From: Pleurotus ostreatus/Saccharomyces cerevisiae fusant | Lineage: Eukaryota > Opisthokonta | Length of the DNA: 23,094 nt | Assembly (NCBI GenBank): GCA_024196135.1 | Contig: JAMQCK010000435.1 | Location: 1 to 23,094 of the forward strand | Reading direction: 5' to 3' | In this document: positions 1 to 9,335 of the stretch, in pieces | Position numbering within the stretch: the stretch's first letter is position 1 | How the letters are laid out: each line of letters begins with the position of its first letter | The notes under the pieces: model-generated | The model's database searches: none | Told to the model about the DNA's origin: nothing | What the model saw: only the letters and a program-made list of their open reading frames with translations | Made by a program: the position numbers and the translations under genes

Positions 1-279
1 GGGGCGTCAATTCATTTGCAGGTTGCACTTTGTTTTCAACACCGCGAGGCGGTCACGAACACGATCACGTGAACATGGCCCCCTCGTAGCTGATGGCCCG
101 AGCCACCACCGAGACAAAGCGGCGATCATCGTGGCAACTCTGCCTTGACCACTGCCCATCCCCTACTACACTTCGAGCTTTAAGCACCGTCTGCAGCTCA
201 CACTGCACAAGACATCAGTCGCGGCGAGCCTCAAACACACCACAGCCACTCACCCAACATAAACGCCACTCCCGACAGA
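1..279 (+). promoter_or_regulatory. Upstream region of first FunK1 gene
   Basis: There is no convincing coding sequence here. The stretch lies directly upstream of the first FunK1 gene and holds a CACGTG E-box-like site near 66-71. A 12-base word, ACTCTGCCTTGA, at 137-148 recurs at 2742-2753 upstream of the second FunK1 copy, which suggests that the tandem duplication took 5' flanking DNA with it. The last 60 bases are rich in A and C and low in G, as expected for a fungal 5' leader. No clear TATA box was seen. Confidence 0.45.
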
Positions 280-2511
280 ATGCCAAATCGCATTGCAATC
301 GACAAAAAGCTCCAAGAAACGCTCCTGTGCAACGTCCAGGACCTTGTGGAGCACGTCTTTCCGATGGAGGTCTGCAAGATGTCGCCAGAGGATCTGGCCA
401 ACGATCTGGTCAAAACGCACCACGACGAGAGCGCCAAACGCTGGCGCCTCTGGCCGCGCCGCGACGACATGTCCTTCGCCGAAAAGACCACCTCCTTCCT
501 CAACCGATTCGCCAAAGGCATCAGGGCATCCTGGAGGAGGCACGGCATTGACATATCCAACCTCCCCGTCCGCTTCTGGCACGGCAACACCAACTTCGAA
601 GGCTTGATCGGCGAGTCCCGCGCCCCGCCGACCCTCGTCCTCTGGGATACTGCAGAACCGATGTTCTGGGGTCACGCACTGGCCATCGGCTCGGCCGCAG
701 AGGGCCTCGACGATCCCAACGTCTATCACCCGCTGCAGGGCATCGCTGACGCCGCGGGCCCGCTCATGGCGCTGCAGCCAATGCGCCTGTACGAGCTTGC
801 GCTTGATGTGCACAGCGACACCAGGCGTGGAGAGATGTTGCGCCTGGTCGCCTTCGACCGCGCCGGGCTTGTGCTCTCGGAGAGCTTACCCCTCCACGAT
901 CCTCTATATGCCCCGTTCATCGTCCGCATCGTCGCGGGCATGATGTTCGCACCGCATGATCGGCTGGGGTGGGACTCGACCATCTACCTCCGCGACGAGA
1001 AGCTCCTCGTGCGCATGAAGCACGTCAACTGGGCCGTGGCGCCGCGCGTTGAGGCGGAAGCGGGCGTCAAAGGCGCTGCAGAGTACATCGACGACGAGGA
1101 GGATGAAAATGGCACCGAATTTGAGATCCTCGAACAGACGACGCAAGAACCGCGTCCCAAGCTACACCAGAAAGCGACGACGTGCTATCGAGTGCGCGGG
1201 CCCGATGGGCGGGACTATGCGTTGCGAGGGGCCTGGGACGAGTCCTGCGACCCTCACGGCTACCAGAACGAGCGCAAGGTATCCAAGCTCCTTGGGCACG
1301 TCGAGGGCGTCGCGGATATCGTCGCTAGCGGTGTCGTGAGGCAGAACGGTGCATTGCAAACGACGGATGGATTGCGGTGCTGCCTTCAGGAGGATGACAC
1401 GGCTTTCGATATGTGCGTTAGGTCGTTTCTTTGGAAGTGGCCGTGTTGTATGCTGACGGCCGTGTCACCAGCTTCGTCAAGTCAAGCTGGCGAACGCACC
1501 ACCGAGCGCTCATCTATCCATTTTGCGAGGACTTGACCCTGTTCAGGGATAGATGGGAATTTCTGCATGTTCTCTGCGATGGCGTTCATGGTTCGTCCTC
1601 CGTGTCGATGACCAGCAATGCTTGCTGACGAGGGTTCCATAGCCATAGGGCGGCTGGGGGATAGGAGGATACTGCACTGCGACATCTCCTGCAACAACGT
1701 CAGATTATGGAGACCGCCCTCCGGCCGGGTCCGTGGCATGCTGATCGACCTGGAGAAAGCGAGCACGCTTAATGCCAAGGGGGAGAACTCCGACCAGATC
1801 CACACGGTGCGTCCCAAGGCTGGGAGCTTTCTGAGGGTGATTCTGACATCCTTGCTCTCGCAGGGTACCGTCATCTTCTTCTCCATCGGTGTCCTGCAGA
1901 AAGCGGTCCGCGGCGTGAAGGATGACCTCGAGTCCCTCATCTACGTCCTCATCTATATCTGCACGATATACGAGGGCCCCGGTGGCGCCATGCGCAGAGA
2001 CAAGTCCTGGAAGGACTTCGCCATCAGCTGCTGGGACAAGATCAGCCGCGCGCACGCCGAGCACAAGATGGCGCTGCGCCGGAACGAGGAGGGCGCAATC
2101 GACCGCGTCTTGAACGACTTCACGCCGTACTTCGCGAGCTTCAAGCCGCTGGCGCGGAGGTTGTTGTTGAAGATGGGCGAGGTCGGCACGAAGGGGCTGA
2201 CGTGCCAAATGCTCTTTGACGTTCTGGACGGAGCTAGGCGACAGCTGGAGATGCAAGAAAGCGTAGAGGCCGACCCGGAGACACCAAGGGAGAGCGTGTC
2301 CAGCGAGACGACCCTGTGCAGCCCGGCAGACACGGGCGTAGGAAAGGAGGAAGAGGACAAGAAGAACGAGGTCCCACCCATAAAACTCCTCGTAGGCGTG
2401 CACGGACCGCGACGCAAGCGGCCCAGGGATGAGACCATTGATGCAGAGGTGGAAAGCTACAGATCGAAGCGCGCTCGGGTCTTGCAGGATTTTCGGGACG
2501 ATGTTGCTTAG
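280..2511 (+). CDS. FunK1-type fungal protein kinase-like protein, copy 1
   Basis: The model has four exons: 280-1412, 1472-1590, 1643-1806 and 1864-2511, giving 687 residues. Intron donors are GTGCGT, GTTCGT and GTGCGT; the first two introns carry GCTGAC branch-like words. The C-terminal half has the FunK1 signature: a catalytic-loop motif HCDISCNN at residues 429-436, followed by LIDLEKA, which stands where DFG would be, and then DDLESLIYVLIYIC. These match fungal FunK1 domains, a kinase family expanded in mushrooms. The N-terminal half (about 1-300) is the conserved region before the kinase fold. The tail is basic (KRPRDE, KRARV), resembling a nuclear signal. Residue 316 in YALRGAW is Arg where FunK1 proteins normally have the ATP-anchoring Lys, and the loop reads HCD instead of HRD. 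The start aligns with that of copy 2. Intron 3 (57 nt) is in frame without a stop, so its retention would still give protein. Confidence 0.86.
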
Positions 2512-2935
2512 CTGTAAATTATTGCTAAATTATTTGGGTCGAGTCCTTCTTGATCTTGTCCTGGAATTCCCAATCTGTGCAGCCTTGACGGACATTCCTG
2601 CATACTCCCTGATTCCTCTCGCCTCGGTTGCTCGCTTTCAACGGTGACGCGTCCTGCGCGATGCGGTCACATGATCGCCACGCTCCGTCGCGCAGCCCAA
2701 TTTGCGAGCGAGGACCAGAAATCCACGTGCGATCACCGGTCACTCTGCCTTGATCTCGTCCATCGTCAGACTACAGTCTAGCATTCAAGCTTCGGCTACA
2801 AAGCCATCACAAGTCAGCTACGGAACGATACATTCACATAAAGCCACTCACCACCAGCGACAAACGCCACAGAAGTCGATACACGCCACTCGCCACTCGC
2901 CACAGCAGACGACAAAACCGACAAACCCACCGACA
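2512..2935 (+). promoter_or_regulatory. Intergenic region and promoter of second FunK1 gene
   Basis: This 424-bp spacer separates the two FunK1 genes. It has the ACTCTGCCTTGA word at 2742-2753 shared with the promoter of copy 1, and a CACGTG at 2724-2729. The last 100 bases are rich in CACT/CGCCAC words and A/C, typical of a leader. An open frame runs through 2702-2935 into the gene, but its sequence is unlike the start of copy 1, so I treat it as untranslated. Confidence 0.45.
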
Positions 2936-5336
2936 ATGTGGCTCAAGATCCAGGAGAAAGTCAAAGCCTCGCTGCTCAGCAATGTCCCCGGCGCGCTCGA
3001 TTGGGTCTTCCGCGACGATGCCGAGCAGCAGCCTCTGGTGACCTCGGAGATCGTCGAGAGCTTCGTCGAGACGCACTTCGACGAGGTCGAGGGACGCTGG
3101 CGTTTCTGGCCGAGCGAGCCTGGCGTGCCCTCCGACCACGACACGCCTTCCGACTGCGACACGCCCTCTGACCCCGACGTGCCCTCCGACAAACAGGTCG
3201 CTGGCTCCTCCACGCAGGCCGCATCCATCCCCTCCAACGAGGAACCCTCCCCCACCCCCTTCAACCAGCAGATCGCCGCCTTCCTCAACGCCTTCGCGGA
3301 CGAGCTGCGCGTCACCTGGGTCACCTTCGGCATCGACACCTCCAAACTCCCCAAGCGCGTCTGGCGCACCGACGCCGCGTTCGACGAGATCCTGCCCAAG
3401 GACGTCGACGCGGTGCCCGATCTCGTGCTATGGGAGGAGGGCCAGGAGGGCGAGTGGGGCGCGGCGGCAGCGATCGGGGCGACGACGGCAGCAATTGAGG
3501 CGACGACGGCAGCGATCGTGTCGGCAACGGAGCGGGCAGACGGGGAAGGGCGTGCGCGCGACGAGGAGACCTTCAGCCCCCTCCAAGGCATCGCAGACGC
3601 CGCGGGCCCGGTCCTGGCCCAACAGCCCGCCCGCGGGTACGGCCTGAGGCTCATCGCGAGCCGTGCGCAAGATGCACCAGCATTCGCCGAGACCCTCCAG
3701 CTCGTCACCTTCGATCGCGCAGGCATCCAGACTACCACCCGCATCCCCATCCACTCCGCCTCCTCTGCCGAGCCTCTCGTCCGCCTGCTCACAGGCTTCA
3801 TGTTCGGCACACGCAGGCGACAGGGCTGGGATACGTCGCGGTACTGGCGCGACGGCAAGGAGTACGTGCGCATTAAGGGCGTCGACTGGGAGGCCGCCGC
3901 ACGCGCACGGCGGGAGGCGGGAGAAACCACTGTGCAGGTCTACGTCGACCAAGAACAACACCCCGACGGTGTCGAATTCGAGGTCCTGCCGCGATCGTCG
4001 GGCGTGCCCACTCCCCAGCTGCACCAAATTGCCACGGCGTGCTGGCCCGCGCGCGGGCCCGACGGCAACATATACGCGCTGAGGGAGTCCTGGGACGAGG
4101 AGGAGAGCAGGTTCGGGTACAAGCACGAGTGCGAGATCGTGGCGAGGCTCGGGCATGTGGAGGGGGTGGCGGATGTGGTTGCGAGTGGGGTGGTCGAGGT
4201 CGATGAGACGCCGCACACGACGATGATCCCGCGCTTGGGGATCGACAGGACCCATAAGGACTTTGATAAGTGCGTGGGCGAGTGGGCGTGGATGTTGGCG
4301 ATACTAACAACGACCTGCAGGCTCCCGCTCGGTACCCGAACGCACCATCGCGTGCTGATGTTCCCATTCGCGGACGATGTGACCAGCGTCAAGAGTCCAC
4401 TGGAGCTCCTGCACATTTTGTGCGATGCTGTTCTAGGTCCGTCTGCTTTGTCGACGTTGCTCGGCGGAAGACTGATAGGTCACCAACAGCCCTTCAGCGC
4501 ATGAAAGCAGGGCGCGTCATGCACTGCGACATCTCGGCCAATAACGTCAGGCTCTGGCGCCCGCCGACCGGACGCGTTCGCGGGATGCTCATCGACCTGG
4601 AGAAGAGCTGCGTCCTCGACGAAGACGGCTTCGTCGACGAGATCCTGATGGTGCGTCGCATTACAGGTCCATCGGGACTGCGCAGCTAACCCATCCACAG
4701 GGCACCGTCGTCTTCATGTCCCTCAACGTCCTCGAGGGCAAGCTGCGCACCCCCGCCGACGACCTCGAGTCCCTCGTCTACCTCCTCATCTACATCTGCA
4801 CGGCGTGCGACGGCCCCCGCGGCTGGCGGCACCCGAACGCGGGGGCCGCCATCGCGTGCTGGGCGGACATCTCCAAGGAGCACATCCAGCACAAGAGCGA
4901 CCTGCGGGCGGCAGAGGATGGGGTAATCGACCGTGTCGTGGACGATATGACGGAGTTCTTCAAGGATCTGGAGCCCTTGGTGTGGAAGCTGCTGCACAAG
5001 ATGGCGAAGGTCAGGGCGAAGGGGCTGAAGCACGACGAGCTGTTCGGAATCTTGAACGAGGCGCGGCAGGAGCTTATGCGGAAGGAAGAGGAGGAGAAGC
5101 AGCGGAAGCTGGCAGAGCAGGAGAAGGTCGATCAGGCAAAGGCGGCGATCGGGAAGGAGGACACGGCGGCGGCGGAGGGAAAGGAGAACGTTGCTAGTCC
5201 CGTAAAGAAGCCCGCGGGTACTCCTGCGCGTCCCAAGCGGCCTAGAATGACCTCGTATGAGGAGCTTTACGGGAAGGAGGAGCACTCACCAAAGCGCGCT
5301 CGTGTCCTGGGCGACGTCGCTCAGAACGCCGCCTAG
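2936..5336 (+). CDS. FunK1-type fungal protein kinase-like protein, copy 2
   Basis: The model has four exons: 2936-4269, 4321-4436, 4490-4650 and 4701-5336, giving 748 residues. All three introns (51, 53 and 50 nt) have the same position and phase as in copy 1; introns 1 and 3 carry ACTAAC or GCTAAC branch points. The start MWLKIQEKV aligns with the start of copy 1. The catalytic loop is HCDISANN at residues 495-502, followed by LIDLEKS and DDLESLVYLLIYIC. As in copy 1, residue 383 in YALRESW is Arg where a Lys is expected. Copy 2 is longer mainly because of two low-complexity insertions, a D-P-S hexapeptide repeat and an Ala/Thr repeat. The C-terminus has a charged coiled-coil-like stretch (about 645-700, rich in E, K and Q) and ends with KRARV. 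The role is probably intracellular signalling or regulation; the substrate is unknown. Confidence 0.87.
3125..3190 (+). repeat. 18-nt coding tandem repeat (x3.7)
   Basis: Four units starting at 3125, 3143, 3161 and 3179 encode VPSDHD, TPSDCD, TPSDPD and VPSDK. The repeat is absent at the matching place in FunK1 copy 1, so it is an in-frame expansion in the N-terminal region of copy 2. Confidence 0.85.
3467..3529 (+). repeat. 21-nt coding tandem repeat (x3)
   Basis: Three 21-nt units at 3467, 3488 and 3509 encode AAIGATT, AAIEATT and AAIVSAT. They form an Ala/Thr-rich insertion that copy 1 lacks. Confidence 0.85.
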
Positions 5337-5674
5337 TGTGGTTTTCTGTTGTACTTCTCATCGTGTAACGTGTAGGATATCATTTTCTTGTACTCTTCAT
5401 CGAGGGCGACGTCGACCAAAGGTCTCAGATGCGGCGAATGCGACGGGGAGCGCAATGGTGCGAAGGAAGCTCTTACAAACAATCCAAAATAACGCGCGAC
5501 GCGTCTGCGGCGCGCGCCGCATGCCAAGAATTATTCCCAGGCAGTCAGAGCAATGCGAACTATGAGCGCGTGTTGCGGGTATGTATGTGCAGTCGTAAAT
5601 ACTGGTCGATACAGAGCGAGAGGTATATACGAATGAGCACTTGGTTGTGTAGCAATTTCCTTTGCTTCCGACCC
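5337..5674. other. Convergent 3' region between FunK1 copy 2 and PEX3
   Basis: This 338-bp stretch lies between two stop codons on opposite strands and should hold both 3' untranslated regions. I found no gene, repeat or RNA in it. Confidence 0.5.
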
Positions 5675-8141
5675 TCATTGATCCCCTACTTCCTCCTCAA
5701 ATCTCGCAAACACTACCGCCCCGAGCGCCCTCACCTCCCTGCCACCAAGCACGCCATCGACCAACTGATTTGGCAATCCCGTTAGCGCGAGTGCACTCCA
5801 GCGCGCCAAGCCAGGAAGTAGTGCAGCAAGCCGAAGTCGCGGTGCATCGTCGTCTTCGGGGCAGGGGATGGGATCTGCCTTCCCAGCGCTCGTGTTGTTT
5901 ACAGCACCCGCATCACCCCGTGCCTCACCCCCTTCTCCTGCCCGCCCGACATCGGCATTCCGCGCGACACTAGCCCCATCCGCCCGCCCCCTCCCCCCTT
6001 CCTCCCCCACATTCCGCCCCCCAAACACACTGTCCTCAAGCCCGGACACCAACATCTCCGTCCCCCGGTCGAGGCACGCCTCGAGGACGTACGCAAAGTC
6101 GGGCGAGAGCACCGTCTTTCGCGTCTCCTCGAGAAGCGCGCTGAAGGCGGGATCAGCGAGGTGGGGGTGGGGTAGGTGGGTTGGATGTTGAGGGTGAGTT
6201 TTGGTCTGTTGGGGAGGGATTGAAGGTTGTTGTAGGCGAGCAGAGGGCTGTTGAGGGTGACCCGAGGCTTGCTGTTGGAATTGAGGGGCAAGGTGAGAGG
6301 ATGGCGGTAGAGGCGGCGAGGGATGGGAATGCAGGGCTGCATGCTGAAGGTGAACGGCGGATGCGGTGGGTTGTTGGGGGTTTGGCGAGTGCTGAGGGGG
6401 CGAGGGCCGTGGTGGTGATCCCTCCACCAGTGGATAAGGCTGTGGCGGATAGTTCGGCGGTGACGATGGCCTCGACGACAAGGACGCATCATACGACTCC
6501 CCTGTTGGGACATATGAATTCTTATCCTGTGAAAAGACCTCCCTTCTCCTCCCATAGAACTCCGCCTCCACATCATACCCTTCCTCCTCTTCTGAAGGCA
6601 GCTCGAACGACTCCTCGGTCAACCCGAATCCGCCCTGCGTGAGCACGTGCTGCGTCGTCTCTGGTGTTGAGGGGAGGAGGGTGGAGAGGAAGCTAAGGGG
6701 TGGGTCAGCAAGTGGTAGGATGATGGTTAGCAATAGCAAGTGATGCAATAAAGGTTCGCGAGTAATGGGGAAGGTAACGCAGTGGTGGCAAGAGTGAGAG
6801 AATGATAGCATGTTCAGGATTTCAAGCTCAAGAAACCAGGCTACTCACTCTACCCGCCTCTCCGTCCCTTCGAAGGTCACTTCGTACTCGACTCTTCTCC
6901 GCACGTCGCAGACCAGACGGTGCACGTCTGCCACGGAGAGCTTAGTCTTCAGGGAAACCCTGAAAGTTCCATTATCAGTACAGAGTTCCCATTGCAATAG
7001 CGTCTAAAGAGCCCACTCACCCATCAAGGACCTCCTCCACGCCCCTCCTCACCCTCTCCCCCACATCCTTCCACCCCACATGCAAAATCCACCAAGCCAT
7101 CGTCAAGAACATGCTCTCCGCCTCCTCGCTAATCGCATCCTCCCCTCCCACCTCCGTGTCGCCCAGCAGTTCGCCCATCAAGTCGTCGAAGCCTCCACCA
7201 CCTCCGCCTGTTGCTCCGCGCAGTAACAAGCTCGACAACGATAACTCGCGCTCGAGGCGGTCGCGCACTTCCTCCTCGCGTGCGGCGCGCCGGACGGAGG
7301 CGACGTATTTCGCGCGCGCGAGGAGGGTGAGCTGGAGCGAGGTGAGGAGGGAGAGGAGCGTGATGGCGTAGAGGGTAGTGAGGGTGCGCGTGAGGGTGAG
7401 CAACTTGAGCGAGTGCCATAGTTCGGTCTTGGATTGAGAGGCGGTGGACGTAGGGGAAGTAGAGGAGGATGAAGCAGGTTCGGGCACTGAGGACGCGGCG
7501 GACGTCGTGCTTAGGAAGCTCTCGGACTGGGGAGGGGAACCGGAGGTAAGCGTTTCTGCATCACACGAACGACCAGTACAGACGCCACGCACCATCCCCG
7601 ACCCCCGATCCGCCGAGGGGGAGCGCGCGCCGAAGGAGGAGCCCTCGCCCACCCAGGACGAGCTCTGCGCAGAGTACACCGACGACTCCCCCGCCTCGCT
7701 CCGCGCGTCGACCTCCTGCACCATCTCCGCGCTGCTGCTCGCGGTTGATGCAGTGTAGGGATTGGACACAGCGCTTGGATCTCTACGTCTCCGTGATCGT
7801 TGCAGTTCGCGCGTGAGGGCCTCGACGTCCATGCCCGTTAGTATCTGGTCCGCGAGTGTGGGGAGGAGCGCCATGACGGTGTACGAGACGTCTTCTTGGT
7901 TCTGGCGGAAGCGGCGGCGGAGGCTATGGTACAGTGAGATGTGAATGAGTAGCGATATCCATCGAAGGGAACTTTACACGCACCCCTCCTCGGCGGCGCG
8001 CTGCTGCTCGAGGCGCGTCTTCACCTCCTCGAGGCGCTCGCCGACGTATCCGCGCACGAGGTACGCGCCTCCGACGATGACTGCCGCCTTCACCAGCCCC
8101 CCGCGCCTCTCGTACACATATTTCTTCACCGTGTCCAGCAT
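5675..8141 (-). CDS. PEX3: Peroxin-3, peroxisomal membrane protein biogenesis factor
   Basis: There are five exons on the minus strand: 8141-7984, 7923-7593, 7526-7021, 6959-6849 and 6692-5675, giving 707 residues. PEX3 anchors in the peroxisomal membrane and docks PEX19 so that other membrane proteins can be inserted. The N-terminus has the family form: a short lead, a hydrophobic anchor GLVKAAVIVGGAYLVRGYV (about 15-33), then LRRRFRQNQEDVSYTVMALLPTL. ELWHSLKLLTLTR begins at about residue 198 and leads into a second hydrophobic stretch. The C-terminus has FAYVLEACLDRGTEML and ALTGLPNQLV. The 60-nt first intron uses a GTGCGT donor in phase 2, which restores EEG-LRRRF exactly. Compared with roughly 400-450 residues in yeast and animal PEX3, this protein is long, owing to a Ser-rich linker (about 92-195) and a Pro/Gln/His-rich block (about 440-548). 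Intron 2 (66 nt, 7527-7592) is in frame without a stop. Confidence 0.9.
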
Positions 8142-8307
8142 GGGAGCAGACGCCAAGGGTAACGTAGAGTTCACTGTACTTGCCAGCCAGCAGCCGGGGA
8201 AACACATGCGCCCCGGCTCCCGGCCCATGCGGACCGGACGTCGTCGCGTGCGAGCGCGCTTAGTCAGCCCGAACTCCCTCTTGCACCCGACGTCGACGAC
8301 TGAAATT
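8142..8307. promoter_or_regulatory. Divergent promoter between PEX3 and a complex I-like gene
   Basis: Only 166 bp separate the start codons of two divergent genes, both encoding organelle proteins. The stretch is GC-rich with no clear TATA box, as in many housekeeping genes. Both promoters and both 5' leaders must fit inside it. Confidence 0.6.
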
Positions 8308-8718
8308 ATGGTGCGCGTGTTGGCGAGGACGGTGGGGACGATGAGGAGCTCATGAAAGCTTAGGGCGGCGGCGGACAGTACCCATACCCGAAATACGTTT
8401 GGTCTCCGACGGGTGCGTCGCGCGCGAATCACCTCTCGAAGTATCACTAACAATGCGCGCAGGCGGCTGGTGGGGACGGCCCGCGGCCTGGAAGGCCAAC
8501 ACGGCCGTTCTCGGCGTCGCCATGCTTGGTGCAGCATACCTCGTCGGCCTCGCTGGTGAGGCGCGCGCGGTGAGTGTCGCGTCGCGCGTGTTGGGAAGGT
8601 CGCTAAACCTCGCCGATCACTGCAGGAGCGCCCCTTCATAGACGCGCAAAGAGAAATCAACAAGCGTGCGCAGGCGATCAAGGCGAAGGCAGAAGCGGAA
8701 GCACAAGCAGCGTCATGA
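8308..8718 (+). CDS. Small one-membrane-segment protein, probable complex I accessory subunit (6.6-kDa type)
   Basis: There are four exons: 8308-8310, 8364-8412, 8463-8569 and 8626-8718, giving 83 residues. Exon 1 supplies only the ATG. Introns are 53, 50 and 56 nt; introns 2 and 3 have CACTAAC and GCTAAAC branch points. The N-terminus reads MGGGGQYPYPKYVWSPTGGWW, followed by a membrane segment at about 31-48, an ERPF turn and an Ala/Lys/Glu-rich helical tail. The order GG-x-Y-x-P-K-x-VW-x-P-x-GGWW, W-x-x-NT, membrane segment, then ERP resembles the small NADH:ubiquinone oxidoreductase accessory subunit of fungi and animals (NUXM type) as I remember it. That would place it in the mitochondrial inner membrane. 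Spliced in this way, all phases close, and the in-frame TAG just before GGCGGC becomes the acceptor of intron 1. An alternative start at 8453 would lose the conserved N-terminus. Family assignment is moderate; the exon structure is stronger. Confidence 0.72.
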
Positions 8719-9335
8719 TCTGGTCCTGCACCCCATCTACCTAGACACTGAATGCCATACTTCCTGCACCATCAATCCGTTCGCGGTTCCTTATTTGTGT
8801 TCACCGAAGCATCCTGCAGAGACATGGATGTATTCCAAGGAGTGACTATAACTCCTCAGACCTGGTGCAGTACTTCACCGATAATCCTACTCACAGCGAA
8901 ACAGGCTTTTGCGGATTGTCTCTCGATTCGCCTGCTCGCGACTTTTCCGTGCGGTTCTATCTTTCCAGCCTTAGTGGACTTCTTCGAAGTCCTGATGCAG
9001 ACCCTATCGTTCCCAAAGTACACCACACCAGACAATCCAAAGCGGCTGCAGTAGAACATCGCAACGGACAGTGTGCCCAGAACCCTCGCATCTATATAAC
9101 AGGTATGTAAACAGCGCTATTTCAAACAAACAACCGCTAACCGATAGCTAGATAATTTACAGAGCAATGTACAAATGACAACGCGAATAAGTAGAAAGCA
9201 AGGGTATGCGTCGTGAGGTCGTTGGTCGTAGCGAGATTTCGCCTTGCGTATTGTCTTTCCTCCTCCTTCTTCCTCCTTCTGAACCCCCCAGATTTCTGCC
9301 TCCGGCCCTTCCTTTCCTTCTCCTTCTACGCAGCT
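8719..9335. other. Convergent intergenic region
   Basis: These 617 bp lie between the stop codons of the complex I-like gene and the STAND gene. A TATATAA word at about 9092 and a pyrimidine-rich tract at 9255-9300 are visible. No open frame resembles a known protein, and no tRNA-like cloverleaf was recognised. Confidence 0.45.

Noticed and set aside
2702..2935. In-frame upstream extension of FunK1 copy 2
   Set aside because: The extension is low in likeness to any kinase N-terminus, and copy 1 starts at the site matching 2936.
2848..3930. Long antisense open frame (360 residues) over FunK1 copy 2
   Set aside because: It is a shadow of the GC-rich coding strand. It has no known motif, and the plus-strand frame carries the conserved protein.
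3428..4255. Second long antisense frame over FunK1 copy 2
   Set aside because: Same reason: a Pro/Arg-rich composition without motifs, opposite a well-supported exon.
8399..8641. Single-exon 80-residue frame over the complex I-like gene
   Set aside because: It reads through two introns. The spliced model restores conserved N- and C-terminal parts.
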